Counted from the stretch's first letter, positions 1 to 7,332 are shown. The stretch: DNA of 13,583 nucleotides from Candidatus Omnitrophota bacterium (GCA_028717025.1 JAQUOR010000024.1:1-13583); one strand, 5' to 3'. Program-made: numbers and translations. Notes: generated by a model from the letters alone, not told the origin.

Positions 1-1
1 A

Positions 2-328
2 GGCTGTTGCTGGAACGTCTGGAGCGAATTCGGAGGCAATGTGTTTAGCGACGGGTACACGAATTCCATAAAAAGTGAAAAAATCAGATATGCCCAGCAA
101 ATGCTTTTAGGAAAAGCCGCACCCCGTCAAGACATCCCTTGCTCAGTTTGCGATATTTATTTAAAAATGAAAGAAAAGGGTAACTATTTATCTTTGAAAG
201 AGCTGTATCCGTCCCTGTCGTTGCGAAACAGGCTTTCGGGCCTTGTGCGCCAGGTGCCTGGATTAAGGTGGATAGGGCAGTTATATAAATGCGTAAAAGT
301 TGTTCTTTATTGTAGTGGAAAAAACTAA
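2..328 (+). CDS. Radical SAM/SPASM protein, C-terminal fragment
   Basis: This is an open frame that enters from the left edge; its true start is outside the window. The first visible residues read GCCWNVWSEFGGNVFSDGY, followed by SEKIRYAQQMLLG and then PCSVCDIY. A Cys pair near a Trp, a 'GNVF' stretch, a helix beginning at an 'SEK' and a closing CxxC resemble the auxiliary iron-sulfur (SPASM) region of radical SAM enzymes found in polysaccharide and peptide-modification loci. The catalytic CxxxCxxC half is not visible, so the substrate cannot be told. The basic tail after the CxxC (about 55 residues) is not diagnostic. The gene ends 27 bases before the sugar amidotransferase, on the same strand, which suggests one operon for surface glycan synthesis. 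Family assignment rests on the short Cys pattern only. Confidence 0.55.
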   Translation, partial: GCCWNVWSEFGGNVFSDGYTNSIKSEKIRYAQQMLLGKAAPRQDIPCSVCDIYLKMKEKGNYLSLKELYPSLSLRNRLSGLVRQVPGLRWIGQLYKCVKVVLYCSGKN

Positions 329-355
329 CCCGAGAGTGTCTATTATTAAAGAGCC

Positions 356-1495
356 ATGAGTAAAGAATATCAGATTTGTCAAAAGTGTATCATGGATACT
401 ACGGATCCGGAAATTGAATTTGACAAAGACGGTACCTGCAATCATTGCCGCATATTTTGGGATCCCGCAAGCAACTGGCCCCTTAAAAGCCGGGAGAAAA
501 AGGAAGAGCGGTTTAAATTGCTTGTTGATGAAATAAAAAATTTTAAAAATAGCGACGGCTACAATTGTGTAATTGGTCTAAGCGGCGGTGTTGATAGCTC
601 TTACCTTGCGTATATCGTTAAACGCGCAGGATTGAACCCTCTGGCTATACATGTGGATAATGGATGGAATACAGAACTTTCCATAAAAAATATCGAAAAT
701 ATTGTTAAACGGCTTGATATCGATCTATATACGCATGTGATAAAATGGGAGGAGTTTCGGGAATTGCAGCTTGCTTTCCTGAAGGCATCCGTCATTGATC
801 TGGAGATGCTTTCGGATAATGCCATTCTTGCCGGAATATATAAAATTGCCGCCAAGCGAAAGATCAAATATTTTATAATCGGGACCAATATCGCGACCGA
901 ATCTATTATGCCCCGCACCTGGTTTTACGCGGACAAGTGCGATGGACTGCAAATCAAGAGTATCTACAAGAGATTTGGAAGCGGCAAAAAAATACGAACC
1001 TATCCAATTTTTAATTTCTATGACTACGTGCAGTTTAAACTATCACGGGGTCTGCAATCTGTATCGTTATTGGATTATGTAAACTATAGTAAAATCGAGG
1101 CAATACGGGTTCTTGAAGAAGAATTGGGATGGAGGAGTTATAAATACAAACATTATGAATCTATAATAACGCGGTTTTATCAAGGATATATATTACCGCA
1201 GAAATTTAATGTGGATAAAAGAAGAGCACACTTATCTTCATTAATCTGTTCGGGGCAAATGACAAGGCAAGAAGCTTTGAAAATAATGGAGCAGCCCTTG
1301 TACGAGCACAATGAACTCGAAGCGGATAAGGTATTTTTTTTAAAAAAGCTCAAGCTTTCAGAAACCGCATTTGAGTCCATAATGCACGAGTCCATACGAT
1401 CGCATGGAGATTTTCCTTCATACGATAGGATTTTTCAAAGATTGAAATCGGTGAGGAACAGGGTTCGACGGATATTCCGTTTTCCGTTCCGGTAA
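356..1495 (+). CDS. N-acetyl sugar amidotransferase (WbpG/PseA family)
   Basis: This 379-residue protein belongs to the PP-loop ATP pyrophosphatase enzymes that use ammonia to convert a sugar N-acetyl group to an acetamidino group in LPS O-antigen or nonulosonate synthesis. Visible signs are an N-terminal zinc-ribbon-like motif with Cys 8, 11, 28 and 31 (CQKC and CNHC), the PP-loop SGGVDSS at residues 76-82, and the downstream block GTNIATESIMP. Length and order match the family. In characterised systems ammonia comes from HisH/HisF-like partners, and neither is encoded downstream here; they could lie to the left of the window. The ATG has a weak purine-rich AAAGAG before it. It sits between a radical SAM protein and a glycosyltransferase, which supports a role in a surface polysaccharide locus. 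The exact sugar substrate is unknown. Confidence 0.88.
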   Translation: MSKEYQICQKCIMDTTDPEIEFDKDGTCNHCRIFWDPASNWPLKSREKKEERFKLLVDEIKNFKNSDGYNCVIGLSGGVDSSYLAYIVKRAGLNPLAIHVDNGWNTELSIKNIENIVKRLDIDLYTHVIKWEEFRELQLAFLKASVIDLEMLSDNAILAGIYKIAAKRKIKYFIIGTNIATESIMPRTWFYADKCDGLQIKSIYKRFGSGKKIRTYPIFNFYDYVQFKLSRGLQSVSLLDYVNYSKIEAIRVLEEELGWRSYKYKHYESIITRFYQGYILPQKFNVDKRRAHLSSLICSGQMTRQEALKIMEQPLYEHNELEADKVFFLKKLKLSETAFESIMHESIRSHGDFPSYDRIFQRLKSVRNRVRRIFRFPFR

Positions 1496-1548
1496 CAAGT
1501 TCGCTATATTTGGATTAGCAGGAGTGAGCGGTACGTAGCATAAACCCG

Positions 1549-2664
1549 ATGTATAAAGGATTGTTTATAACTCACGACGTAAGCATGCATGGTTCGCCGA
1601 CGAGTCTTGGTTTACTTATATCTAAATTTCGCGGCATCAGCGTGGACATGCTTGTTGAAAAGCATGAATTCCAGCGCTACGGTCAGGATTTTATTCGAAA
1701 AAGATTTAGCGAGACCGTACAAAACATTTTTAATTGTCGTCTCATTGCGGATTATGGATTTACTACAACAAAATTGCGTTCGCCTTCATTAAGAAAGCGT
1801 GTTGCGCATGTGATAGATACACAGGTAATTCGTGCGATAATCAAGAAAGGCGGGTATGATTTTATTCATTTGAATTCCCTCGTTCTTTATCCGCTTATTC
1901 ACAAGGCATATCCCTTTATTATCCATGTTAGAGAAATCTATCGCGGGTACCATAAAGATAAAGTTTCCCGGGCATTGCAGAATGCCAGGGGGGTTATCTT
2001 CATCAGCGAATATACAAAGGAGCCGTTTCGAAACGTCCCGTTGAAGAAATCTGTTGTATTACAGAATCCTTTCGACATGACAAACGTACGGAGCGTTAAA
2101 GCCGATGATCTTGACGAAAGGCTCGCTGTTGCGCGCAATAAAGGCGTGGTTTTTTCTATTATTGGTAATATGTACGAGGAGAAGGGCATTGATTTTGTTA
2201 TAGAAAGTTTTACGAAAGTACAGAACGAAAATACTACACTTCTCGTAGTCGGCAACGGCAGCGAAGAATATCTTGATAAATGCAGATTGCGCGCCGCCGG
2301 GGATAAACGGATTATTTTCTATGGAGATGAAGAAAACATAGATAAAATATATTCAATAAGTGATTATATTATACGCGGAGAATCCTACCCATGCATCGGC
2401 AGGACAATGTACGAAGGTCTCTATGGAGGCTGCAGCGTGATAATTCCCGGAAGTATTTGTGAAGGAAAAAATATTTTTGATTATGATAAATTTAAGCAAA
2501 AAATACATTTTTATACACCGCGTAATCATGAAAGTTTAGTGAGTGTATTGAATATGGCTGCGTTCAAGAAGGTTACTAAGGAAACCTACGAGAGTAATCT
2601 GGATGACTGCGCTGCCAAGTTCTATGATTTTATAAGATGTTCCCTGGAGCATAAAGACAAATGA
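1549..2664 (+). CDS. Glycosyltransferase, GT4-like (GT-B fold)
   Basis: This 371-residue protein looks like a retaining GT-B glycosyltransferase of the group 1/GT4 type, acting in the cytoplasm on a nucleotide-sugar donor to build a surface glycan. Visible signs are an N-terminal half beginning KGLFITHDVSMHGSPTSLG (a Rossmann-type start with a Gly-rich loop), then IIGNMYEEKGIDFVIESF and LLVVGNGSEEY in the second domain, and a late ESYPCIGRTMYEGLYGG stretch that takes the place of the usual E-x7-E donor-binding motif. The donor motif is a divergent version, so donor and acceptor cannot be predicted. The stop overlaps the queC start by four bases (ATGA), which implies coupled translation although the two pathways are unrelated. 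A 53-base gap separates it from the amidotransferase. Confidence 0.85.
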   Translation: MYKGLFITHDVSMHGSPTSLGLLISKFRGISVDMLVEKHEFQRYGQDFIRKRFSETVQNIFNCRLIADYGFTTTKLRSPSLRKRVAHVIDTQVIRAIIKKGGYDFIHLNSLVLYPLIHKAYPFIIHVREIYRGYHKDKVSRALQNARGVIFISEYTKEPFRNVPLKKSVVLQNPFDMTNVRSVKADDLDERLAVARNKGVVFSIIGNMYEEKGIDFVIESFTKVQNENTTLLVVGNGSEEYLDKCRLRAAGDKRIIFYGDEENIDKIYSISDYIIRGESYPCIGRTMYEGLYGGCSVIIPGSICEGKNIFDYDKFKQKIHFYTPRNHESLVSVLNMAAFKKVTKETYESNLDDCAAKFYDFIRCSLEHKDK

Positions 2665-3353
2665 AACCAAAGCATACGCATGGAAAAAAACTACACGATA
2701 AAAAGGCGATAGTCCTTTTGTCGGGAGGTCTTGATTCTGTTACAACTTTATATTATGCTAAACAACAAGGGTATACATTAAACGCGCTTATTTTTAATTA
2801 TCAGCAACGGCACGTTAAAGAAATAGAACGCGCTAAAAGAATTGCCATTTTAAACGGTATTCATTATAATGTTGTTTCTGTTGATCTTGGTTGGGTTCAT
2901 TCAAGCCTCACCGATAAAAAAATTCCTATTCCGAAAAGCAGGAATTTAAAAAAGAGCGAGATCCCGGTAACGTATGTGGCGGGAAGGAATATAATTTTTT
3001 TAAGCTACGCAGTTTCGTATGCGGAAAGTATCGGCGCAAAAAAAATATTCATCGGTGCGCACATTCAGGATTATTCAGGGTATCCTGATTGCCGGCCGCA
3101 ATTCTTAAAAAGTTTCCAGAGAGCGGTTAATCTTGGAACAGCCAAAGCCGGCATGGAAATCATTGCGCCGCTGATCGATCTTAGCAAAAAAGAAATAATA
3201 AAAATGGGGTTAGCCTTAAAAGTTCCTTTTGAATATACCTGGTCGTGCTACAGCGGCGGAAAAACGCCGTGCCTTAAATGCGATAGCTGTCGATTCAGAA
3301 TTCAAGCATTTCGTCAGCTTGGCATGGAAGACCCGCTTTTGAAAAACATATGA
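2661..3353 (+). CDS. queC: 7-cyano-7-deazaguanine synthase QueC
   Basis: QueC converts 7-carboxy-7-deazaguanine to preQ0 with ATP and ammonia, a step in queuosine (tRNA) or other deazaguanine synthesis in the cytoplasm. The 230-residue product carries the PP-loop SGGLDS at residues 21-26 and the family block FNYQQRHVKEIERAKRIA. It also has YVAGRNIIFLSYAVSYAESIGAKKIFIGAHIQDYSGYPDCRPQF and a C-terminal zinc site Cys 196, 204, 207 and 210 in the spacing C-x8-C-x2-C-x2-C typical of QueC. The ATG lies inside the preceding glycosyltransferase stop (ATGA), so translation is probably coupled. queE follows after 152 bases, but queD and folE are not in the window. The N-terminal extension of about 14 basic residues is slightly longer than usual. 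Confidence 0.95.
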   Translation: MKPKHTHGKKLHDKKAIVLLSGGLDSVTTLYYAKQQGYTLNALIFNYQQRHVKEIERAKRIAILNGIHYNVVSVDLGWVHSSLTDKKIPIPKSRNLKKSEIPVTYVAGRNIIFLSYAVSYAESIGAKKIFIGAHIQDYSGYPDCRPQFLKSFQRAVNLGTAKAGMEIIAPLIDLSKKEIIKMGLALKVPFEYTWSCYSGGKTPCLKCDSCRFRIQAFRQLGMEDPLLKNI

Positions 3354-3354
3354 T

Positions 3355-3414
3355 GCAGACTACATGATCCATGATCCAAGATCATGGTTTATAATCTTGC
3401 ATCTTGCGTCCTGC
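3355..3414. repeat. Heptad-period repeat hairpin, locus A
   Basis: Immediately after the queC stop there is a run of 7-base units on the left arm with consensus MCAWGAT (from 3355 to 3382, the first unit GCAGACT being degenerate). A run on the right arm repeats ATCTTGC twice exactly (3394-3400 and 3401-3407) and then the variant GTCCTGC. The right arm is roughly the reverse complement of the left arm (CCAAGAT against ATCTTG), so the block can fold as a long imperfect hairpin. No open frame fits it. Confidence 0.7.
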
Positions 3415-3483
3415 CCCGTTTCCTCAATATTTTATTAAGGTGTGGGACGCCCCGAACCTTAATCATTATTTAAGCGACGGGGC
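3413..3483. other. Nested stem structure ahead of queE
   Basis: Two perfect inverted repeats are nested here. The outer one is GCCCCGT (3413-3419) with ACGGGGC (3477-3483). The inner one is ATTAAGGT (3434-3441) with ACCTTAAT (3456-3463), closing a 14-base loop. The structure ends 22 bases before the queE start, so it could act as a leader or as a processing signal between queC and queE. It does not match the preQ1 riboswitch patterns I know, so no class is assigned. Confidence 0.5.
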
Positions 3484-3505
3484 TGTAGCTTAAAGCAGAT
3501 AATAT

Positions 3506-4171
3506 ATGATTGCTAAAATCTCAGAAATATTCAAAAGTATCCAGGGAGAAGGTATCTATCAGGGGGTAGAGCAGGTATTCGTTCGCTTTTTTGGCTGTAA
3601 TCTCGCTTGCGCGTATTGTGATACTCGGGTATTTTGCCATGAAGAGAAAACTCTCGAAGAGTTGATGCAGCAAATTACCGCTTATGGCGATTATCATTCG
3701 GTATCTTTTACCGGAGGAGAGCCGCTTTTACAGGCAGCGTTCTTAAAAGAGGCGCTTAAGTCACTAAAGCGCCTCAATAAAATCACATACTTAGAGACGA
3801 ACGGCGTTCTCTATAACGCGCTCTGGGAAGTTATCGAATATTGTGATATTATTTCTATGGACTTTAAGTTGCCTTCATCGACATTAGAGAGAGCGCTTTG
3901 GGATGAACATAGAGAATTCTTAAAAGTTGCAAAAACCAAGGAAGTATTCGTAAAAGCAGTTATCGGAAAAGATACGCAACTTTACGATATCACAAAATCT
4001 ATAGAGATTATTAAAGCGGTGAGTCCGAAAACGACGTTTATTTTGCAACCACAGCATCCTTTTGAGGAAGAGCTTGCAGAGAAATTGGCTGTCTTTGAAA
4101 AAATATGTCAGGAGCATGGAATTACGGTAGAAATTGTTTCTCAGCTCCATAAGCAATTAGGCATAAAATAA
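3506..4171 (+). CDS. queE: 7-carboxy-7-deazaguanine synthase QueE
   Basis: QueE is a radical SAM enzyme that rearranges 6-carboxy-tetrahydropterin into 7-carboxy-7-deazaguanine, the substrate of QueC. The 221-residue product has the family N-terminus EIFKSIQGEGIYQG, the cluster motif CNLACAYCDT with Cys 31, 35 and 38 (CxxxCxxC), and the SAM-binding block SFTGGEPLLQ. It continues with YLETNG and the C-terminal ILQPQHP followed by VEIVSQLHKQLGIK. Length is normal for the family. The start is the ATG just before IAKISEIFKSIQGEG; no strong Shine-Dalgarno sequence is visible. It follows queC after a structured 152-base spacer, so co-transcription is likely though not certain. Confidence 0.95.
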   Translation: MIAKISEIFKSIQGEGIYQGVEQVFVRFFGCNLACAYCDTRVFCHEEKTLEELMQQITAYGDYHSVSFTGGEPLLQAAFLKEALKSLKRLNKITYLETNGVLYNALWEVIEYCDIISMDFKLPSSTLERALWDEHREFLKVAKTKEVFVKAVIGKDTQLYDITKSIEIIKAVSPKTTFILQPQHPFEEELAEKLAVFEKICQEHGITVEIVSQLHKQLGIK

Positions 4172-4236
4172 TAAATTTTTATTCACGGTCATTCGCGATA
4201 ATTAGCGTCCTAAAAATTAGCGGTAATGAGCGTATT

Positions 4237-5076
4237 ATGGACATAAAAAAACAAGTAGAACAATTGGTTGGCGCGGCTAACTTTGATCTGCGGTTTGACG
4301 TATTGCATCTTTTACAAAAAGCTTATAGGCTTGAGAAAAATGTAAAAGCGAAGGATGCATTGGGTTGGATTTTGGAAAATGCAAAAATTGCGCACAGGGA
4401 ATCTTTGGCCCTATGCCAGGACACAGGCCTGCCTGTAGTATTTATTGAGGCAGGCAAGGATATCCCTATTTCTTTCGCACTGCTAAAAGCCATAGAGCAG
4501 GGCGTTGCAACTGGCTATGCGAGAAATTACTTACGTGCTTCTATCGTAGACCCCTTAAAGCGAGGAACGCCTTCCTTTGTGGGCGTAACGTCTCATGTAG
4601 AATTTTCGTCTGCGCATAAGGGGCTAAAAATTACGATTTTTCCTAAGGGTTTTGGCAGTGAGAATAAATCGCAGCTAAAAATGTTCAATCCCACTGCCGG
4701 TTTAAAGGAGATTGAAAATTTTATTATCGAAGCGGTTAGGCGCGCCGGCCCCGAAGCCTGTCCGCCATTTGTGGTCGGGATAGGTATAGGCGGGACATCT
4801 GACGGTTCTTTGTTGTTAGCCAAGAAGGCTTTACTTGAAAAAATTGACAAGTCAAATCAGGACAAAACACTAAGGCTTATGGAACAGCGTTTGCTTAAAA
4901 AAATAAACTCCTTAAACATTGGGCCTATGGGGTTGGGCGGTAAATGTACAGCTTTGGCGGTAAAAATAAAAACCGCACCGACACATATTGCGGGTTTGCC
5001 CGTTGGAATAAACATCAGCTGTCATGCGCTAAGGAGCGCGACAATGTATTTGTCTAAGATGCGGGAGGTGTTATGA
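4237..5076 (+). CDS. Fumarate hydratase class I, alpha subunit
   Basis: This 279-residue protein matches the alpha (N-terminal) subunit of two-subunit, [4Fe-4S]-dependent class I fumarase, which interconverts fumarate and malate. Related L-tartrate dehydratase alpha subunits share the fold, so the substrate is not proven. Visible blocks are CQDTGLPVVF with Cys 60, EACPPFVVGIGIGGTSDG with Cys 175 and HIAGLPVGINISCHALRSA with Cys 262, three Cys at the family's cluster-ligand positions, plus GPMGLGGKCTALAV. The matching beta subunit is encoded about 2.9 kb further on (7987-8514), which is unusual because the two are normally adjacent. The stop overlaps the start of the TPR gene (ATGA). Two copies of AATTAGCG lie in the 65-base spacer upstream; their meaning is unknown. 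Confidence 0.92.
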   Translation: MDIKKQVEQLVGAANFDLRFDVLHLLQKAYRLEKNVKAKDALGWILENAKIAHRESLALCQDTGLPVVFIEAGKDIPISFALLKAIEQGVATGYARNYLRASIVDPLKRGTPSFVGVTSHVEFSSAHKGLKITIFPKGFGSENKSQLKMFNPTAGLKEIENFIIEAVRRAGPEACPPFVVGIGIGGTSDGSLLLAKKALLEKIDKSNQDKTLRLMEQRLLKKINSLNIGPMGLGGKCTALAVKIKTAPTHIAGLPVGINISCHALRSATMYLSKMREVL

Positions 5077-6431
5077 GTAAGTCAATAAACGCTAAGTTTG
5101 TATCTCTATCAATTGGTTTATTGTTGTGTGCCACAATAGCATTGGCTCAGGAAAATGCCAAAGATTATTATGCCCGTGGCTACGAAAGCTCGCAGAAACG
5201 TAATTACGCGGAGGCAATCGTTGATTTCACAAAAGCTATAGCGTTAGATTCGCGCTATCAAAGCGCCTATTACGCACGGGGTTTAGCGTATTATTATCTA
5301 GGTAAGTTCGATCAAGCTATTTTAGATTATAGCAAGGTAATAGAAATCAATCCGAAAGATGTAAAGGCATATCATGCGAGAGGATTAGCGTTTGATGGTA
5401 ACAGCAATCTTGAACAAGCGATTCTTGATTTCACTCAGGCAATAGAGCTGAATCCCCAGTACGATAAAGCCTATCATAACCGTGCAGTCGTCTACGGTAA
5501 GAAACGTGAATTTGCAAAAGCAGTTTCTGATTTTTCTAAGGCGATACAAATAAAGCCGGAGGAGGATGACTATTACAACAGAGGATTTGCGTATCATCTG
5601 TGGGGCAAGATAGACGAAGCTATAGCAGATTATACGAAAGCTCTGCAAATGGCCCCAACTGACGCGCGATGCCTGAATAATAGAGGTATTATATATCTTC
5701 GCAAAAAAGAATATAATAACGCTATCGCCGATTTTTCTGAGGCTATTGCTTTAGCCCCGATAGAAGAGCACAAGAAGCACGCAAATCCTTATTTAGGGAG
5801 AGCGCAAGCATATATTGCAACGGGTAAATATGAACAAGCCATTATCGATTGCGATAATGTGTTGCAATATTACCCTTTTATGGACCGGGTGCACGCTTTA
5901 AGAACTAAGGCGGAATTCTTTTTAAATGAGGGGTTGTCAATGACAGCGAGTGGGCAGAAAATGCAATATGCAGGACAACTCGAGCAAGTTATTAAGCAAC
6001 TTACTGAAGTGGCGCAGACAACCTCGAGTGATGCACGAGTTTACGTTAAACGAGGCAATGCGTATCGCATCAACCAACAGCTTGATTTGGCAATCGCTGA
6101 CTATACCAAAGCAATCGAAATCGATTCTCGATATGCTTTAGCGTATCTTGCGCGCGCCGCTATCTACATTGATAGGGAAGCTGAATCTGATATACGCTCG
6201 CGGAACGAGAATGACGATCCCTTTAAAAACAGAGCCATTGCGGATTTAACAAAAGCAATAGAGATAGATCCCGATTACAAAGAAGCTTATTACTATCGAG
6301 GAATAGTTTATTATCTTGTCGGAGATTATGCTAAGGCAATCGAAGATGTCTTGAAAGCACAAGCATTAGGATATAGAGTTTATCCTGAATTCATCAAGGT
6401 GCTTAAAGAAAAATCAGGAAAAACTGATTAA
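5073..6431 (+). CDS. Secreted TPR-repeat protein (about ten TPRs)
   Basis: The 452-residue product begins with a basic and then hydrophobic signal peptide ending ATIALA, predicted to be cut before QEN at residue 26, so it should act outside the inner membrane. The rest is almost entirely tetratricopeptide repeats of the 'AYYARGLAYYYLGKFDQAILDYSKVIEINP' kind (quoted only as type; units of about 34 residues). I count seven in a row, a linker of about 50 residues rich in Gln and Thr, and about three more, one of them interrupted by a charged insert (RNENDDP). TPRs are protein-binding scaffolds; the partner is not shown. The GGGAGG at 5063-5068 sits four bases before the ATG, inside the fumarase alpha gene, and the ATGA overlap suggests coupled translation. 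Confidence 0.9.
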   Translation: MSKSINAKFVSLSIGLLLCATIALAQENAKDYYARGYESSQKRNYAEAIVDFTKAIALDSRYQSAYYARGLAYYYLGKFDQAILDYSKVIEINPKDVKAYHARGLAFDGNSNLEQAILDFTQAIELNPQYDKAYHNRAVVYGKKREFAKAVSDFSKAIQIKPEEDDYYNRGFAYHLWGKIDEAIADYTKALQMAPTDARCLNNRGIIYLRKKEYNNAIADFSEAIALAPIEEHKKHANPYLGRAQAYIATGKYEQAIIDCDNVLQYYPFMDRVHALRTKAEFFLNEGLSMTASGQKMQYAGQLEQVIKQLTEVAQTTSSDARVYVKRGNAYRINQQLDLAIADYTKAIEIDSRYALAYLARAAIYIDREAESDIRSRNENDDPFKNRAIADLTKAIEIDPDYKEAYYYRGIVYYLVGDYAKAIEDVLKAQALGYRVYPEFIKVLKEKSGKTD

Positions 6432-6515
6432 ATGTTGGCTTTCCTCTAGTAAAAAAATATTTGAGTACACTGCGCAGCGCGACAGTTTTTTAAAAATATG
6501 AGCTTAATAGCTCAC

Positions 6516-6551
6516 AATATGCTTCCGGGTGCCCCGCAACCTAAGCATATT
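6516..6551. repeat. Inverted repeat, 9-bp stem
   Basis: AATATGCTT at 6516-6524 pairs perfectly with AAGCATATT at 6543-6551 around an 18-base GC-rich loop. There is no T-run behind it, so it is not a standard intrinsic terminator of the TPR gene. Confidence 0.55.
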
Positions 6552-6625
6552 ATTTATGGAGGCTTCGCGAAGCGAAGAAGCTAGTTTGTATTAAGCAAGG
6601 TCATTATCCCTTGCGCCTAAATATC

Positions 6626-6650
6626 GGTAAATTTACTTCGTAAATTTACC
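6626..6650. repeat. Perfect 11-bp hairpin with 3-base loop
   Basis: GGTAAATTTAC (6626-6636) and GTAAATTTACC (6640-6650) flank the loop TTC. It is the strongest stem in the efp leader. It is AT-rich and has no following T-run, so a terminator role is unlikely. Confidence 0.65.
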
Positions 6651-6678
6651 CGAAGCGCATCGGGATCAATTCAACTAA

Positions 6679-6716
6679 GAGTTTTTGTGCGCTCTTTCTA
6701 GTCGCTTCAAAAACTC
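6679..6716 (+). promoter_or_regulatory. Stem just upstream of the efp ribosome-binding site
   Basis: GAGTTTTTG (6679-6687) pairs with CAAAAACTC (6708-6716) over a 20-base loop. The stem ends ten bases before the GAGGAGG at 6727-6733, close enough to influence ribosome access to efp. Function is inferred from position only. Confidence 0.4.
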
Positions 6717-6740
6717 AAGTTTCATTGAGGAGGTTTAATC

Positions 6741-7295
6741 ATGCGAGTCGCACAAGCAAAAAAAGGAACGATTCTAAAAGATGAAGGGGAACTGTATATG
6801 GTGGTGGATATCGACCACCGCACTCCGGGTAATTACCAGGCTTGTTACCAGTTGTACATGAAAAACCTGCAGACCGGTAAAATTCTTAAAAAACGCTACA
6901 ATACCGACGCAAGCGTTGAGGAAGCGGATGTTGAATCGAAAAAGGTTCAATTTCTTTATCGCGATGGGGCAGGGTCGCATTTTATGGACATGGAAAGTTA
7001 CGACACTATCGCGGTCAGCGACGATGTTGTCGGAGATGCAAAGAACTACCTGAAAGAAAACAGTGAAGCCACGCTGCTTTATTATAACCACAAGACGGTG
7101 TCGCTGGATTTGCCGCCGAGGGTTGATTTAAAGGTTACCGAAGCGGCTATGGGTTTGCGAGGTGACACTGAAGGGACCGCCCGTAAACAAGTTACCTTGG
7201 AAACAGGGTATAAGATCAATGTGCCGTTGTTTATCGCCGAAGGAGACATTGTGCGCATTGATACAGTGACCGGAGAGTACGTGGGAAGAGCCTAA
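6741..7295 (+). CDS. efp: Elongation factor P, 'PGN' tip variant
   Basis: EF-P binds between the P and E sites of stalled ribosomes and speeds peptide bonds at proline runs. The 184-residue product has the full three-domain length. Domain I starts RVAQAKKGTILKDEGELYMVVDID, domain II contains VQFLYRDGAGSHFMDMESYDTIAVSDD, and domain III contains LDLPPRVDLKVTEAAMGLRGDT and ends IVRIDTVTGEYVGRA, a good match to the EF-P signature. At the tip loop the residues are RTPGNYQA, so the position occupied by modified Lys34 in E. coli is Asn31. A lysine or arginine for EpmA-, EarP- or YmfI-type modification is therefore absent. A strong GAGGAGG lies seven bases before the ATG. The gene is preceded by a 309-base structured leader and followed by a stem that begins in its stop codon. 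Confidence 0.95.
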   Translation: MRVAQAKKGTILKDEGELYMVVDIDHRTPGNYQACYQLYMKNLQTGKILKKRYNTDASVEEADVESKKVQFLYRDGAGSHFMDMESYDTIAVSDDVVGDAKNYLKENSEATLLYYNHKTVSLDLPPRVDLKVTEAAMGLRGDTEGTARKQVTLETGYKINVPLFIAEGDIVRIDTVTGEYVGRA

Positions 7296-7330
7296 TCGTC
7301 AGCCAGACGGGGTTAGTGCGGCTGACGATT
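7294..7330 (+). terminator. Perfect 11-bp stem at the efp stop codon
   Basis: AATCGTCAGCC (7294-7304, starting in the efp stop codon) pairs perfectly with GGCTGACGATT (7320-7330) around a 15-base loop. It is placed like a 3' end structure. There is no T-run after it, so it is either a T-less terminator or an mRNA-stabilising stem; the call is tentative. Confidence 0.45.
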
Positions 7331-7332
7331 GT

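Larger units (their letters stand above)
6432..6740. other. Gene-free, hairpin-rich region before efp
   Basis: These 309 bases hold no convincing gene. They carry a series of short perfect inverted repeats: TGAGCT/AGCTCA (6499-6514), an AATATGCTT stem (6516-6551), a GCTTCGCGAAGC palindrome (6562-6573), GCAAGG/CCTTGC (6595-6614), an 11-bp stem at 6626-6650, and a 9-bp stem at 6679-6716. The last ends ten bases before the efp Shine-Dalgarno sequence. No clear -35/-10 pair was found. The region may be the structured leader of efp or a landing place for small palindromic repeats. Confidence 0.6.

Noticed and set aside
601..918. Minus-strand open frame inside the sugar amidotransferase
   Set aside because: Shadow of a well-supported plus-strand gene; no family motif in its translation.
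3479..3555. Possible tRNA beginning GGGGCTGTAGCTTAA
   Set aside because: The 5' end looks tRNA-like, but no matching acceptor 3' strand, anticodon stem or T-arm can be placed, and the stretch runs into the queE coding sequence.
6498..6584. 28-codon frame starting MSLIAHNMLPG in the efp leader
   Set aside because: It lacks a ribosome-binding site and runs through hairpins and a palindromic repeat that themselves explain the sequence.
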